A stretch of 64,000 nucleotides of DNA from Tropicimonas sp. IMCC6043 (GCF_004146235.1 NZ_SELO01000001.1:186001-250000); one strand, 5' to 3'. Positions 47,389 through 56,746 are shown, numbered from the stretch's first letter. A program made the numbers and translations. Notes: generated by a model not told the origin, from the letters alone.

Positions 47389-47982
47389 ATGACCTCCCCT
47401 CTCGACCAGCTGTCCGAACGCATCCATGAACTTCAGGCAGCGCTGGAGGCGGAGCTCGAGGAGAAGCGGAGCGTCTTCCGCTACGGTTTCGATCGGCGAA
47501 AGGTGGTGTTCGAAGAGGAGGTGCTCGCCCGGCACCGTGCCGCGCGCGAAACGCTGACGAGCTTCCTCGCCCGCACCCGGCTGCTGGTCGTTGTGACCGC
47601 GCCGCTGATCTACGTGCTGATCGTGCCGCTTGTCCTGCTCGACCTCTTCGTCTCGCTCTATCAGGCGGTCTGTTTCCCGGTATACGGCATCGCGAAGGTC
47701 CGGCGGCGCGACCATATCGTGATCGACCGCCATCACCTGGCCTATCTCAACGCGCTCCAGAAGCTGAACTGCGTCTATTGCGGCTATGCCAACGGATTGA
47801 TCGGGTTTGTCCGCGAAGTGGCGGCACGCACCGAGGCGCATTGGTGCCCGATCAAGCACGCCAGTCGCACCGCCGATCCGCACTCGGCCTATGTGAGGTT
47901 TTCCGATTTCGGTGATGAGCAATCGTTCCAGAAACGGACACAGGCGCAGCGGTCCGCCGGGCCGAATGCCGCGTCTGACTGA
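47389..47982 (+). CDS. conserved membrane protein with CxxC motif
   Basis: The 197-residue protein has an N-terminal coiled-coil-like helix (residues 5-50), one strong hydrophobic region (about 65-100, LLVVVTAPLIYVLIVPLVLL) and a C-terminal domain beginning HIVIDRHHLAYLNALQKLN, with CVYCGYANGL and CPIKHA. The CxxC and later Cys/His could bind metal or an iron-sulfur cluster. I recognise it as a recurrent uncharacterised proteobacterial family without known function. ATG 47389 is chosen since the 44 upstream residues lack conservation features. Confidence 0.75.
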   Translation: MTSPLDQLSERIHELQAALEAELEEKRSVFRYGFDRRKVVFEEEVLARHRAARETLTSFLARTRLLVVVTAPLIYVLIVPLVLLDLFVSLYQAVCFPVYGIAKVRRRDHIVIDRHHLAYLNALQKLNCVYCGYANGLIGFVREVAARTEAHWCPIKHASRTADPHSAYVRFSDFGDEQSFQKRTQAQRSAGPNAASD

Positions 47983-48065
47983 GCCACGCCCCGCGGCGGG
48001 CCTTGCTCCGGCGTCGGACCGCTGCTAGGGCTGCCGCGGTCCGAGAGAAACGATCAGGAAAGCCT

Positions 48066-49142
48066 GTGCCCGAGCAACCGCGCCTCGAGATCGACGCCGT
48101 CAGCCGCCGTTTCGACGGCCGCGACGTGGTCGCCGGCGTCTCGCTCGGGGTCGCGCCGGGCCAGGTCACCTGCCTGCTCGGTCCGTCCGGCTGTGGAAAA
48201 TCGACGACACTCCGGATCGTGGCGGGGGTCGACCGGCAGGATACGGGGCGGATTCTGGTCGACGGAAAGGTCGTCTCCGACGCCTCCCGCCACATCCCGC
48301 CCGAGCATCGCGGCATCGGCCTGATGTTCCAGGATTTCGCGCTCTTCCCGCATCTCAGCGTCGCAGCGAACGTTGCCTTTGGCCTCGCGGGCGGTCTCCG
48401 GGCCAACCGGTCGCGGGTCGTCGACCTGCTGGAGCGGGTCGACCTCGTCGATTTCCTCGATGCCTATCCGCACCAGCTCTCAGGCGGCGAACAGCAGCGC
48501 GTGGCGCTGGCCCGCGCGCTCGCACCAAGACCAGCCATCATGCTGATGGACGAGCCTTTCTCGGGCCTCGACAACCGGCTGCGGGACGATATCCGAGACC
48601 GCACGCTGGCGCTCCTGAAGGAGGAGCGGACGGCCGTCCTCCTGGTCACGCACGAGCCGGACGAGGCGATGCGCATGGCCGACGAGATCGCGCTGATGCG
48701 GCGGGGGCGCATCGTGCAGCGCGGTGCGCCCTATCATATCTACAACAATCCCGTGGACCGCGCCGCCGCCGGGTTCTTCTCGGATATCAACATCGTACGC
48801 GGCATTTCGCGCGGTGCGCTGACCGAGACGCCGTTCGGCCAGTTCCTCACGCCGGGCCATGCAGACGGCGCCGCGGTCGAGATCGTCATCCGTCCGCAGC
48901 ATTTGCGAATCGACTTCGACCGCCAGGGCCGCGGCCCAAACCCGACGCCCTCCGAAGGGGTTGCGGCCCGCGGCATCGTGGAGCGGGCGCGGTTCATGGG
49001 CCGCGAGAGCCTCGTCGAGTTCCGCATGGAACAGGACGGCACGATGCTGAAGGCGACGGTTCCCGCCGTCTTCCTGCCGAAACCGGGCACGCCGCTCTGG
49101 TTGACGCTACGGAGAGATCGCTGTTTCGTGTTCCCGGCGTGA
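48066..49142 (+). CDS. ABC transporter ATP-binding protein (iron/spermidine-putrescine type) without adjacent permease
   Basis: The 358-residue ATPase has Walker [11 protein letters not shown], signature LSGGEQQR, Walker B IMLMDEPFSGLD and a C-terminal TOBE-like regulatory domain (about residues 270-358), as in FbpC/PotA-type importers. No permease or binding protein gene lies within several kilobases, so its partners are elsewhere. The GTG start at 48066, with AGGAAAG upstream, gives VPEQPRLEID; the in-frame upstream extension to 48003 is basic and atypical. Confidence 0.88.
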   Translation: MPEQPRLEIDAVSRRFDGRDVVAGVSLGVAPGQVTCLLGPSGCGKSTTLRIVAGVDRQDTGRILVDGKVVSDASRHIPPEHRGIGLMFQDFALFPHLSVAANVAFGLAGGLRANRSRVVDLLERVDLVDFLDAYPHQLSGGEQQRVALARALAPRPAIMLMDEPFSGLDNRLRDDIRDRTLALLKEERTAVLLVTHEPDEAMRMADEIALMRRGRIVQRGAPYHIYNNPVDRAAAGFFSDINIVRGISRGALTETPFGQFLTPGHADGAAVEIVIRPQHLRIDFDRQGRGPNPTPSEGVAARGIVERARFMGRESLVEFRMEQDGTMLKATVPAVFLPKPGTPLWLTLRRDRCFVFPA

Positions 49143-49234
49143 GGCTCCGCCTGTCCCGCGCTCTTGGCGCACCGCCGCCTCCGCCCAATATGTCTTTGGA
49201 AAGTCACCGAAGCCTCCCGGGAAAGGGAACGGAA

Positions 49235-49477
49235 ATGAAAACTATTCCGACAATCCTCGCACTGGTCCTGTCCGTCTCAGCGGCGCATGCCATGTCGAAC
49301 ATGCAGAGCACGGTCATCAAAGATCTCGCAGATTCAGGCGTTCCGGAAGCGTGCCTCCAGAAGGTCACGGTCAATGACGCCACCCGGATCAACGGCTGGC
49401 ACCACGACCCGAAGATGACCGCGGCCACGGCGAACCGGATGACCCGCGACTTCGTCGCCAAGATCTGCGCCCGCTGA
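49235..49477 (+). CDS. 80-residue secreted hypothetical protein
   Basis: The small protein has a Sec signal peptide (residues 1-19, ending SAAHA) and a mature part of about 60 residues with two Cys that could form a disulfide. It starts MKTIPTILALVLSV at ATG 49235, with GGGAACGGA nearby; an extension to 49139 would hide the signal. It resembles small Roseobacter secreted proteins with a VPxxC segment, but no function is known. Confidence 0.6.
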   Translation: MKTIPTILALVLSVSAAHAMSNMQSTVIKDLADSGVPEACLQKVTVNDATRINGWHHDPKMTAATANRMTRDFVAKICAR

Positions 49478-49484
49478 GGCTCGG

Positions 49485-50684
49485 TCAGCGCGACCGGCCG
49501 GCCTCTATGCGGGTGACTTCCGCGCGGAGGATCCGGGCGATCAGCCCGCAATCCTCGAGGCTGAAGGTCAGCGGCAGGCGCATGTCGATAAGCCCGGCAA
49601 GGATCCTGTCGGTCCGCGGCAACGGGTCGCTCTCGGCATAGCGCCAGTGATCGTAGCGCGAGGTGAACGCGGCGGGCTCGGCGGCGCCGAACCATTTCAG
49701 CTCGACGCCGCGGGCGGCGCAGGCCGCGAGCAGCGCGCGGACCTCGTCCCCTGACCAGCCCGGCAAGAGGAACTGGAAGGAAGAGCCGATGCGTACCGCC
49801 TCGCTCGGCCGTTCCACGAGCCGCAGTCCCGGCGTGCCGCGGAGCCCCGCCTCGAGAGTGTCATGGCGGGCGTTCCAGGCGGCGAGTTTCTCCGGCAAAC
49901 GGGCGAGTTGGGGGCGCAGGATTGCAGCGCGCAGGTTGTCCATCCGCCCCGAGACGTTGGGCACGTCGAGCTTTGCCCTCTCATATGCATCGAGTGGCGG
50001 CCCCGCGAGGTGGCGCTCGTAGAGCATGTAGCTGCCCGATCCAAGCACGGCGCGCGCAATGAGATCGGCATCGTCGCTGACGATCAGCCCGCCCTCACCG
50101 GAATTGAGATGCTTGTAGGTCTGGGTCGAATAGCAGCCCAGGGCCCCGTGTCGGCCCGACTGAACACCGCGCCAGGTCGCGCCCATCGTGTGGGCACAAT
50201 CCTCCACCACGATGAGCCCGGCCGCATCGGCGATCTCCATCAGCCGGTCCATGTCGCAGACATGGCCGCGCATATGGCTGAGAAGCAGGACCCGCGCCGC
50301 ACCGGCCCTGGCCGCGAGATCGTCGAGATCGATCACCAGATCCTCGGTCGTCTCGACGAAGACCGGGCGTGCCCCGAGCGCGGCAATGGCGCCGGGAACG
50401 GGCGCGAGCGTGAAGGCATTGGTGAGCACCGGATCGCCCGGCGCGACACCCACCGCGCGCAGCGCCGCGCCGAGCGCATAGCCGCCCGAGGCCACCGCGA
50501 GGCAGTAGCGCGCGCCTGTGAAGGCGGCGAATTCCTGTTCCAGAAGCGCGGTCTCCCCTGCCTCTCCGGCCGCGAGGTTGTAGCGGTGCAGCCGGCCGTG
50601 GCGCATCACCTCGGTCGCTGCCGCGATCGCCTCCTCCGGGATTGGCTCCTGCTGGGTGAAACTGCCGTCGAACTGTTCTGTCAT
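49485..50684 (-). CDS. DegT/DnrJ/EryC1-family PLP aminotransferase
   Basis: The 399-residue fold-type I PLP enzyme has the internal-aldimine Lys in STQTYKHLNSGEGG (K191) and the cofactor Asp/His region VVEDCAHTMGAT. Family members transfer amino groups to sugar nucleotides or act as sensory aminotransferases. No NDP-sugar genes are adjacent, so the substrate is unknown. It converges with the small secreted protein gene and follows gph by 59 bp on the same strand. Confidence 0.9.
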   Translation of the reverse strand: MTEQFDGSFTQQEPIPEEAIAAATEVMRHGRLHRYNLAAGEAGETALLEQEFAAFTGARYCLAVASGGYALGAALRAVGVAPGDPVLTNAFTLAPVPGAIAALGARPVFVETTEDLVIDLDDLAARAGAARVLLLSHMRGHVCDMDRLMEIADAAGLIVVEDCAHTMGATWRGVQSGRHGALGCYSTQTYKHLNSGEGGLIVSDDADLIARAVLGSGSYMLYERHLAGPPLDAYERAKLDVPNVSGRMDNLRAAILRPQLARLPEKLAAWNARHDTLEAGLRGTPGLRLVERPSEAVRIGSSFQFLLPGWSGDEVRALLAACAARGVELKWFGAAEPAAFTSRYDHWRYAESDPLPRTDRILAGLIDMRLPLTFSLEDCGLIARILRAEVTRIEAGRSR

Positions 50685-50743
50685 GAGGACGGTGTGGGGT
50701 GCGTCTGCGCGGGCGTCAATCCCGGATCGCGGCGACCGGCGGG

Positions 50744-51415
50744 CTAGGGCAATAGCCGCGCCACGACATCCGGAAGATCCTCGAACCGATCCAGCAATGC
50801 CTCGGGCGCGAGATCGGCCACGCTGTGCCCGTCCGGCCCGAAGGTGACGAGCGCGCAGGGCATCCCCGCTGCGCGCGCCGCCTCGCGATCTGTTGTCGTG
50901 TCGCCGACAAGCAGCGCCCGGTCCGCCCGTCCGCCGAGCCGCGCCACCGCTTCCAGCAGCGGCGCCGCCTCCGGCTTGCGGACTGGCAGCGTGTCGGCAC
51001 CGATCATCGAGCCGAACGCGTCGCGCACCCCGAGCTGGGTGAGCAGCAGCTCGGCCAGTCGCTCCGGCTTGTTGGTACAGATCCCGACCGCCGTGCCCTC
51101 CGCCAAAAGCCGCTCCACCGTGGTCATCGCGCCCGGATAGAGCGTGGTGTGGACGTCGATCGCGGCCTCGTAGTACTCCAACAGTGCCGGGAACTCCCAG
51201 TTCACCCGTGCCTCCAGCGCCTCACCCGTGAGCCCCAGCCGGGTAAAGCCCAGCCGAAGCATCGCCCGCCCGCCACGAAAGGCGGTGGAGGCGTCATGGG
51301 TCCGGTCGAGCACGTCGCCATGCCCGAGCGCGCGGAAACAGGCATTCGCGGCCGCGATCAGGTCGCCGCTGGTATCGGCCAGCGTGCCGTCGAGATCGAA
51401 GATCACCGTGCGCAT
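50744..51415 (-). CDS. gph: phosphoglycolate phosphatase-type HAD hydrolase
   Basis: The 223-residue HAD phosphatase begins MRTVIFDLDGTLADTSGDLI, with catalytic D8 and D10, then motif II (GICTNKPERL) and motif III/IV (VRKPEAAPLL and LLVGDTTTDREAA). It fits phosphoglycolate phosphatase, which removes 2-phosphoglycolate made by DNA repair or RuBisCO oxygenation. Gph-like HADs overlap in specificity, so the exact substrate is inferred. ATG 51415 is preferred over 51448. It is divergent from glmU. Confidence 0.82.
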   Translation of the reverse strand: MRTVIFDLDGTLADTSGDLIAAANACFRALGHGDVLDRTHDASTAFRGGRAMLRLGFTRLGLTGEALEARVNWEFPALLEYYEAAIDVHTTLYPGAMTTVERLLAEGTAVGICTNKPERLAELLLTQLGVRDAFGSMIGADTLPVRKPEAAPLLEAVARLGGRADRALLVGDTTTDREAARAAGMPCALVTFGPDGHSVADLAPEALLDRFEDLPDVVARLLP

Positions 51416-51544
51416 GTCACCCCTTTCGGCGGGTGCCCGCCGAGCCATGTTTCACCCTGACACCATGTTTGAGACGGCGCCCACTTGCGACATCCCGCGC
51501 CTCGCGTATTACGGATGCGAAACGAAGAAAAGAGCAGCAGGCCC

Positions 51545-52903
51545 ATGTCCACCTCCCCCACAGCTCTCGTCGTGCTGGCCGCCGGCCAAGGCACGCGGAT
51601 GAAATCCGACCTGCCGAAAGTGCTTCACACCGTCGCCGGCGCACCGCTCCTGCACCACGCCCTGCGCTCGGCCGCGTCGCTCGAGCCGGCGCGCACCGTC
51701 ATCGTCGTCGGCCCCGGCGCCGAGGGCATAGAGGCCGCCGCGCAGGAACTCGACGCGGATGCCCTGACCGTCTTCCAGGAGGAACGCCTCGGAACCGCAC
51801 ATGCCACCGAATTGGCTCGCCCCGCCCTGGCTGGGTTCGAAGGCAACGTGATCGTGCTCTACGGCGATACGCCTTTCATCAGGCCGGAGACCCTTGAGGC
51901 GATGATCGCCGCGCGGGCCGAGAATGACGTGGTGGTGCTGGGATTCGAGGCGGAGAATCCAGGCCGCTACGGGCGGCTCGTCATGGCCGGCGAGATGCTG
52001 GAACGGATCGTCGAGTTCAGAGACGCAACAGATGAAGAGCGCCGCATAACATTCTGTAACTCTGGCGTTATCTGCGCCGGCTCCGAATGTCTTTTCGACC
52101 TGATCGCTGACGTTGGCAAGGAAAATGCCGCCGGCGAATACTATCTCACCGATATCGTCGGGCTGGCCCGTGCCCGCGGCCTCTCGGTTACCGCCGTGCG
52201 CTGCGACGAGGCGGAAACGCTGGGGGTCAACTCGCGGGCCGACCTCGCTACGGCCGAGGCCGCCTTCCAGGCGCGCGCACGGGACGCGGCGCTTGAGGAC
52301 GGTGTCACATTGCGTGCGCCAGAGACGGTTTTCTTCAGTTATGACACGGTGATAGGACGCGATGCTGAGGTAGAACCAAATGTCGTCTTCGGCCCCGGCG
52401 TCACCATCGAGACCGGCGCCCGCATCCGCGCCTTCAGCCATCTGGAGGGCTGCCACGTCTCCCGCGGCGCCATCGTCGGTCCGTTCGCCCGGCTCCGGCC
52501 GGGGGCCGAACTTTCCGAGAACGTCCATGTCGGCAATTTCGTCGAGATAAAGAATGCGCAGGTCGACGAGGGCGCCAAGATCAACCACCTGACCTATATC
52601 GGAGACGCCAGCATCGGGGCCGCGACCAATATCGGCGCGGGCACGATCACCTGCAATTACGACGGCGTCTTCAAGCATCGCACAGAGATCGGCGCGCGTG
52701 TCTTCATCGGCTCGGACACGATGCTCGTCGCTCCTGTGACGATCGGCGACGGTGCGATGACGGCGACAGGCAGCGTGGTGACCAGCGACGTTCCCGCCGG
52801 CGCGCTCGCAATCGGCCGGGCGAAACAGGCCAACAAGCCGGGCTTCGCGACGAAATTCTTCGAGCGCCTGCGCGCGCTCAAACAGTATGGATCGAAGAGG
52901 TAG
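51545..52903 (+). CDS. glmU: bifunctional N-acetylglucosamine-1-phosphate uridyltransferase / acetyltransferase GlmU
   Basis: The 452-residue GlmU has an N-terminal uridyltransferase (LAAGQGTRMKS from residue 11, and the GDTPFIRPETL region) and a C-terminal left-handed beta-helix acetyltransferase with hexapeptide repeats (FGPGVTIETGARIRAF, ITCNYDGVFKHRTEIG). It makes UDP-GlcNAc for peptidoglycan and lipopolysaccharide. It is in an operon with glmS 4 bp downstream. ATG 51545 is preferred; ATG 51485 would add 20 residues. Confidence 0.97.
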   Translation: MSTSPTALVVLAAGQGTRMKSDLPKVLHTVAGAPLLHHALRSAASLEPARTVIVVGPGAEGIEAAAQELDADALTVFQEERLGTAHATELARPALAGFEGNVIVLYGDTPFIRPETLEAMIAARAENDVVVLGFEAENPGRYGRLVMAGEMLERIVEFRDATDEERRITFCNSGVICAGSECLFDLIADVGKENAAGEYYLTDIVGLARARGLSVTAVRCDEAETLGVNSRADLATAEAAFQARARDAALEDGVTLRAPETVFFSYDTVIGRDAEVEPNVVFGPGVTIETGARIRAFSHLEGCHVSRGAIVGPFARLRPGAELSENVHVGNFVEIKNAQVDEGAKINHLTYIGDASIGAATNIGAGTITCNYDGVFKHRTEIGARVFIGSDTMLVAPVTIGDGAMTATGSVVTSDVPAGALAIGRAKQANKPGFATKFFERLRALKQYGSKR

Positions 52904-52907
52904 CAAG

Positions 52908-54725
52908 ATGTGCGGAATTGTCGGTGTTCTCGGAGATCACGAAGCGGCGCCCCTGTTGGTCGAGGCGCTCAAGCGGCTGGAATACCGGGGCTACGATTCG
53001 GCCGGCATCGCCACGGTGAATGACGGCCATCTCGACCGACGTCGCGCCGTCGGCAAGCTCGTCAACCTCTCCGACCTGCTGGTCCACGAGCCGCTCGCCG
53101 GACGCGCCGGCATCGGCCACACTCGCTGGGCCACGCATGGCGCGCCAAACGTGGCCAACGCCCATCCACATCGCGCCGGTCCGGTTGCAGTGGTTCATAA
53201 CGGGATCATCGAGAATTTCCGCGAGTTGCGGGCCGACCTGGCCGCCGAAGGGCTGCATTTCGAGACCGAGACCGACACCGAGACCATCGCGATGCTGGTG
53301 CAGCACTATCTCGACCAGGGGCTCAGTCACCGGGAGGCCGCCGACCGTGCCATCGGCCGGCTCGAGGGTGCCTTCGCCATGGCGCTGCTGTTCGACGGGC
53401 AGGACGACCTGATGATCGTCGCCCGGCGCGGGTCGCCGCTGGCCATCGGCCACGGCGAGGGCGAGGTCTATGTGGGCTCCGACGCCATCGCACTCGCCCC
53501 GCTGACCAACCGGATCACCTATCTCGAAGAGGGTGACTGGGCGATCCTGACGCGCTCGGCCATCGAGATCCGCGATCGCGCCGGAAATCTGGTGGATCGG
53601 CCGGTGAAGACGGTCCAGATCGACCTCGCGCAGGTCGAAAAAGGCGGCCACCGGCATTTCATGGCCAAGGAGATCGCCGAGCAGCCCACGGTCGTCGGCG
53701 ATGCCCTTGCCCAGTACCTGCGCGGCGCGGGAATCGCGCTGCCGGAGCCGGGGCTCGATTTTCGCAGCTTCGACCGCGTGGTGATGGTCGCCTGCGGCAC
53801 CGCGCATTACGCCTGCCTGGTGGCGAAATACTGGTTCGAGCAGGTCGCCGGGATCGGGGTCGAGGTGGATATCGCCTCCGAGTTCCGCTATCGCGAGCCG
53901 CCAATCGGGCCGAGGACGCTGGCGCTCTTCGTGTCGCAATCGGGCGAAACGGCCGACACGCTGGCCGCGCTGCGCTTCTGCGAGGGAAAGGCGGCAAGGA
54001 TCGCCGCGGTCGTCAACGTCACCGAGAGCTCCATCGCGCGCGAGAGCGACCTCGTTCTGCCGATCCGCGCGGGCGCAGAGATCGGCGTCGCCTCGACCAA
54101 GGCCTTCACCTGCCAGCTCACGGTGCTGTTCCTGCTGGCGCTGAAGGCGGCGGCGGATCGCGGCCACCTCGACGACGAGGAACTCGCGGCACGGCTGGCG
54201 GAATTGCGCCGGCTGCCGGGGCTGATGAATTTCGCGCTGGCGCAGTCAGGCGAGATCGCGGCCGTAGCGAGAGCCGTGGCGGAGGCGCGCGACGTGCTTT
54301 TCCTGGGCCGTGGCGCTCTCTTTCCACTCGCGCTTGAGGGCGCTTTGAAACTAAAGGAAATCAGCTATATACACGCCGAAGGCTATGCGTCGGGTGAACT
54401 CAAGCATGGCCCGATCGCGCTCGTCGACAAGACCGTCCCGGTGCTCGTCTTCGCGCCGACCGACCCGCTTTTCGACAAGACAGTGTCGAACATGCAGGAG
54501 GTCATGGCGCGCGGCGGCAAGGTGCTGCTGGTGACCGACCCGGTCGGCGCACGCATCGCCGCCGAGGGCTGCTGGAAGGTGCTGGCGATGCCGGAAGTGC
54601 CGCCGATCCTGGCGCCGATCCTCTATGCCCTGCCGGCGCAGCTTCTGGCCTATCATGCTGCCGTGGCCAAGGGTACCGATGTCGATCAACCGCGCAACCT
54701 TGCCAAATCCGTGACCGTTGAATAG
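52908..54725 (+). CDS. glmS: glutamine-fructose-6-phosphate aminotransferase GlmS
   Basis: The 605-residue enzyme starts MCGIVGVLGD, placing the catalytic Cys at position 2 after Met removal, followed by the glutaminase domain (RRGSPLAIGHGEGEVYVGSD) and two SIS isomerase domains (FVSQSGETADT, ASTKAFTCQ). The C-terminus KSVTVE is conserved. It makes glucosamine-6-phosphate, the first hexosamine step, next to glmU. The start at 52908 is forced by the catalytic Cys. No glmS ribozyme is expected or seen. Confidence 0.98.
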   Translation: MCGIVGVLGDHEAAPLLVEALKRLEYRGYDSAGIATVNDGHLDRRRAVGKLVNLSDLLVHEPLAGRAGIGHTRWATHGAPNVANAHPHRAGPVAVVHNGIIENFRELRADLAAEGLHFETETDTETIAMLVQHYLDQGLSHREAADRAIGRLEGAFAMALLFDGQDDLMIVARRGSPLAIGHGEGEVYVGSDAIALAPLTNRITYLEEGDWAILTRSAIEIRDRAGNLVDRPVKTVQIDLAQVEKGGHRHFMAKEIAEQPTVVGDALAQYLRGAGIALPEPGLDFRSFDRVVMVACGTAHYACLVAKYWFEQVAGIGVEVDIASEFRYREPPIGPRTLALFVSQSGETADTLAALRFCEGKAARIAAVVNVTESSIARESDLVLPIRAGAEIGVASTKAFTCQLTVLFLLALKAAADRGHLDDEELAARLAELRRLPGLMNFALAQSGEIAAVARAVAEARDVLFLGRGALFPLALEGALKLKEISYIHAEGYASGELKHGPIALVDKTVPVLVFAPTDPLFDKTVSNMQEVMARGGKVLLVTDPVGARIAAEGCWKVLAMPEVPPILAPILYALPAQLLAYHAAVAKGTDVDQPRNLAKSVTVE

Positions 54726-54814
54726 CGCTGCGCTCGGCCGATCGGACCGCCGTCTGCCGACTACCGTTATTCTTTCCAATTTCGATAACGAAAGATTATT
54801 TTATCTCAGTTGAC

Positions 54815-54837
54815 TTGCCGATTTCCGGCAATCATTT
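54815..54837 (+). terminator. weak terminator candidate after glmS
   Basis: TTGCCG (54815-54820) and CGGCAA (54826-54831) form a perfect 6-bp stem with a 5-nt loop, followed by TCATTTT, 90 nt after the glmS stop. The dyad could equally be an operator for the downstream operon. Confidence 0.4.
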
Positions 54838-54865
54838 TGAGCATCAGAAGAGTGACCATTGCCAA

Positions 54866-54893
54866 CCCGCGCGACCGACCCCGCGCGACCGAC
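54866..54893 (+). repeat. 14-bp perfect tandem duplication upstream of the TRAP operon
   Basis: CCCGCGCGACCGAC occurs twice in direct succession (54866-54879 and 54880-54893), 142 bp before dctP. It may be a replication slippage duplication or a pair of protein-binding sites. Confidence 0.7.
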
Positions 54894-55034
54894 ATGAAAC
54901 GGCTGCGATCAGGCGCAATGGTGACATGGGAGAGATACGACAGAACCGTTATGACTCATACCCAATTCGCAGGCCCGCCATTGGCGTCCGCTGTGTCACC
55001 GGGATGGGTTGTTTGATCGAACAGGGAGGAAACC

Positions 55035-56087
55035 ATGATCAACGGGCGCAGGACATTTCTGCATTTGATGGGGGCCACGGCCCTGACCGCGGCGAGCTTC
55101 GGGCTCACCGCCGGGGGGGCGTCGGCCGCCGAGGTCACGCTCCGGCTGGCCCATTTCCTGCCGGCGCAGGCCAGCGTGCCCAACAACGTACTCAAGCCCT
55201 GGGCGGAGAAGATCGAGGCCGAGTCCGGCGGACGGATCGAGATCCAGGAGTTCCCGGCGATGCAACTCGGCGGCAAGCCGCCCGAACTGTATGACCAGGT
55301 GGTCGATGGCGTCGCCGACATCATCTGGACCCTGCCCGGCTACACCCCCGGCCGCTTCCCGCGCACCGAGGTCTTCGAGCTTCCCTTCACGATGACCAAT
55401 GCCGAGGCGACCTCGCGCGCCTTCTGGCAACTCGGCGAGGAGACGATGCTCGACGAGGATTTCAAGGACGTGAAGGTGCTGGCCCTCTGGATGCACGGGC
55501 CGGGCCTGATCCACTCCAAGGAGCCGATCCGCACGGTCGAGGACCTCAACGGCGTCAAGCTGCGCGCGCCCTCCCGGATCACCAACCAGTTGTTCGCCAA
55601 TCTCGGCGCGACCCCGGTCGGCATGCCGATCCCGGCGGTGCCGGAAGCGCTCTCCAAGGGCGTGATCGATGCCACCGTGATCCCCTGGGAGGTCACAGGC
55701 CCGCTCAAGGTCAACGAACTGGTGGAGAACCACACGACCTTCGGCGACGATGCGCTCTACACCGCCACATTCGTGATCGCGATGAACAAGGATCGGTACG
55801 AGTCGCTGCCCGATGACCTGAAGGCCGTGATCGACGCCAATTCCGGCCTCGAGTTCTCCGCGATGGCCGGCAAGCTGATCCAGGAAGCCGATGCACCGCC
55901 GCGCGATGCGGCGATCGCTGCCGGTGCCAACATCATCGAGCTCAGCCCCGAGGAAGTTGCAGAGTGGAAGGCCGCCGCCGCGCCGACCACCGACGCCTGG
56001 ATCGCCGAGATGGACGAGAAGGGCCTGGACGGCACCGGCCTCCACAACCGCGCGATCGAGCTGATCGAGCTCAATTCCGGTCAGTAG
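55035..56087 (+). CDS. dctP: TRAP transporter substrate-binding protein (DctP)
   Basis: The 350-residue periplasmic protein has a twin-Arg-like but probably Sec signal (residues 1-32, ending GGASA) and the DctP fold, with VTLRLAHFLPAQASVPNN at the mature start and DLNGVKLRAPSRITNQLFANLGATPVG, whose Arg is the family carboxylate anchor. It delivers an organic acid to DctQM. Context (CoA ligase, hydratase and hydrolase downstream) suggests an aromatic or hydroxycinnamic acid. Confidence 0.95.
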   Translation: MINGRRTFLHLMGATALTAASFGLTAGGASAAEVTLRLAHFLPAQASVPNNVLKPWAEKIEAESGGRIEIQEFPAMQLGGKPPELYDQVVDGVADIIWTLPGYTPGRFPRTEVFELPFTMTNAEATSRAFWQLGEETMLDEDFKDVKVLALWMHGPGLIHSKEPIRTVEDLNGVKLRAPSRITNQLFANLGATPVGMPIPAVPEALSKGVIDATVIPWEVTGPLKVNELVENHTTFGDDALYTATFVIAMNKDRYESLPDDLKAVIDANSGLEFSAMAGKLIQEADAPPRDAAIAAGANIIELSPEEVAEWKAAAAPTTDAWIAEMDEKGLDGTGLHNRAIELIELNSGQ

Positions 56088-56158
56088 GCCGCAAAACGCC
56101 TGCCCGGGCGCCACAGCGTCCGGGCAGCCTTCCCACCGCAAACCACGAGTCCGACACG

Positions 56159-56746
56159 ATGCTGCTCAAGCTCATGGAGCGCCTGGCCCGCACGATGGCG
56201 GTCCTGGGCGGTCTTGTCCTCACGTTCCTTGTCGTGCTGACCTGTCTCAGCGTGCTGGGGCGTGGGCTTAACACCCTCGGCCATTCGGCGCTGCTGACCG
56301 GGATCTCGCAATCGACCGCCGATGCGCTGCTGGCGACCGGGATCGGGCCGATCATCGGCGATTTCGAGCTGGTGGAGGCCGGCGTCGCCTTCGCGATCTT
56401 CGCCTTCCTGCCGATCGCGCAGCTGCACGGCGGCCACGCGACGGTGGACATCTTTGCCTCCACGTTCCCGCACTGGTTCAACCGGTTCCTCGTGACCTTC
56501 TGGGAGATCGTCATGAGCGCGGTGATCCTGCTCATCACGTGGCGGCTCTATGTCGGGATGGAGGGCAAGATGTCGAACGGTGAAACGACCTTCCTGCTGC
56601 AATTCCCGGTCTGGTGGGCCTATGCGGCGAGCTTTGTCGCGGCGCTGACCGCCTCCATCGTCGCAATCTACTGTGCCGTGGCGCGCATCCTCGACATCGT
56701 CACCGGCCGGAGCCACCTGCCCCATTCCGAAGGAGCGCAGCATTGA
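56159..56746 (+). CDS. dctQ: TRAP transporter small permease (DctQ)
   Basis: The 195-residue protein has four membrane helices typical of DctQ, including the segment VEAGVAFAIFAFLPIAQLHGGHATVDIF with the conserved GGHATVD loop. It pairs with DctM. The start at 56159 follows dctP by 71 bp, and its stop overlaps the dctM start region. Confidence 0.93.
   Translation: MLLKLMERLARTMAVLGGLVLTFLVVLTCLSVLGRGLNTLGHSALLTGISQSTADALLATGIGPIIGDFELVEAGVAFAIFAFLPIAQLHGGHATVDIFASTFPHWFNRFLVTFWEIVMSAVILLITWRLYVGMEGKMSNGETTFLLQFPVWWAYAASFVAALTASIVAIYCAVARILDIVTGRSHLPHSEGAQH

Larger units (their letters stand above)
54726..55034. promoter_or_regulatory. 309-bp region between glmS and the TRAP operon
   Basis: No gene is seen. 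The AT-rich part (about 54765-54845) holds a hairpin at 54815-54831 (TTGCCG/CGGCAA) followed by TCATTTT, a weak terminator candidate for glmS. A perfect 14-bp tandem duplication follows at 54866-54893. The remaining sequence must hold the promoter for the hydroxycinnamate-type operon. GGGAGG precedes dctP. Confidence 0.5.

Noticed and set aside
52887-52907. Upstream start for GlmS
   Set aside because: GlmS needs Cys directly after the initiator Met, which only the start at 52908 provides.
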